Source: Phoronis ovalis (Eukaryota > Phoronida > Phoronidae). Taken from it: DNA of 13,065 nucleotides. The stretch lies in assembly GCA_028565635.1 (NCBI GenBank), contig JAOXYB010040683.1, positions 1 through 13,065 of the forward strand. The letters are read 5' to 3'. Each line of letters begins with the position of its first letter. Positions within the stretch are counted from its first letter, which is position 1. Both the position numbers and the translations under genes were made by a program. The notes under the pieces are model-generated. The model did no database searches, was not told the DNA's origin, and saw only the letters and a program-made list of their open reading frames with translations. Positions 12,992 through 13,065 of this stretch are shown piece after piece.

Positions 12992-13065
12992 ACAAGAGGT
13001 CTGCAGGTGCAGACAGATGCCCATCATATGATGTAGTTTCTTTAGTTGTAAAGCCATCTATGTCA
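12992..13065 (-). repeat. Right end of interspersed repeat family, copy 3 (inverted)
   Basis: This is the reverse complement of 1-77 and 5091-5166. It has the perfect palindrome CATCATATGATG and the perfect hairpin GTCTGCACCTGCAGAC next to the ACAAG end. The rest of this copy would extend to the right of the window. Confidence 0.88.

Overview
The window is animal nuclear DNA: AT-rich, with short coding blocks bounded by GT/AG splice sites, long introns and many interspersed repeats. Protein similarity and intron style suggest a marine invertebrate, most likely a mollusc or another lophotrochozoan. The phylum is an inference, not something read directly. There are no operons, bacterial genes or CRISPR arrays.

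Two conserved genes meet tail to tail. On the + strand, 257-9265 holds the 3' part of the gene for V-type H+-ATPase subunit a (the 116 kDa V0 subunit, ATP6V0A family). It has 15 recognisable exons, two of which look like alternatives of one another, and all junction phases fit. The joined path gives about 688 residues ending at a TAG. The N-terminal ~170 residues lie left of the window. On the - strand, 12302-10007 holds five exons of thiamine pyrophosphokinase (TPK1), about 212 residues ending in TAA TAA. Its first ~40 codons are not found and probably lie to the right. The two stop codons are about 740 bases apart, and each gene has candidate AATAAA signals in that gap.

The intron at 3178-5266 carries most of the non-genic structure. 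It holds a block of nested repeats (about 3337-5166) with a precise 147-base half-unit, a recurring 19-base hairpin, a long hairpin at its left edge and a hairpin-rich 76-base right end. That right end recurs at the left edge of the window (1-77, same orientation) and at the right edge (12992-13065, inverted). The window therefore begins and ends inside inverted copies of one repeat family.

The genes have no direct pathway link: one subunit belongs to the proton pump that acidifies organelles, and the other enzyme makes thiamine diphosphate in the cytosol. The observations most worth following are the tandem alternative exons in subunit a (7310-7405 and 7722-7823), a partial duplicate of a TPK1 exon inside the next intron (about 11491-11562), and the undescribed-looking composite repeat. 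I see no clearly novel biological system here.
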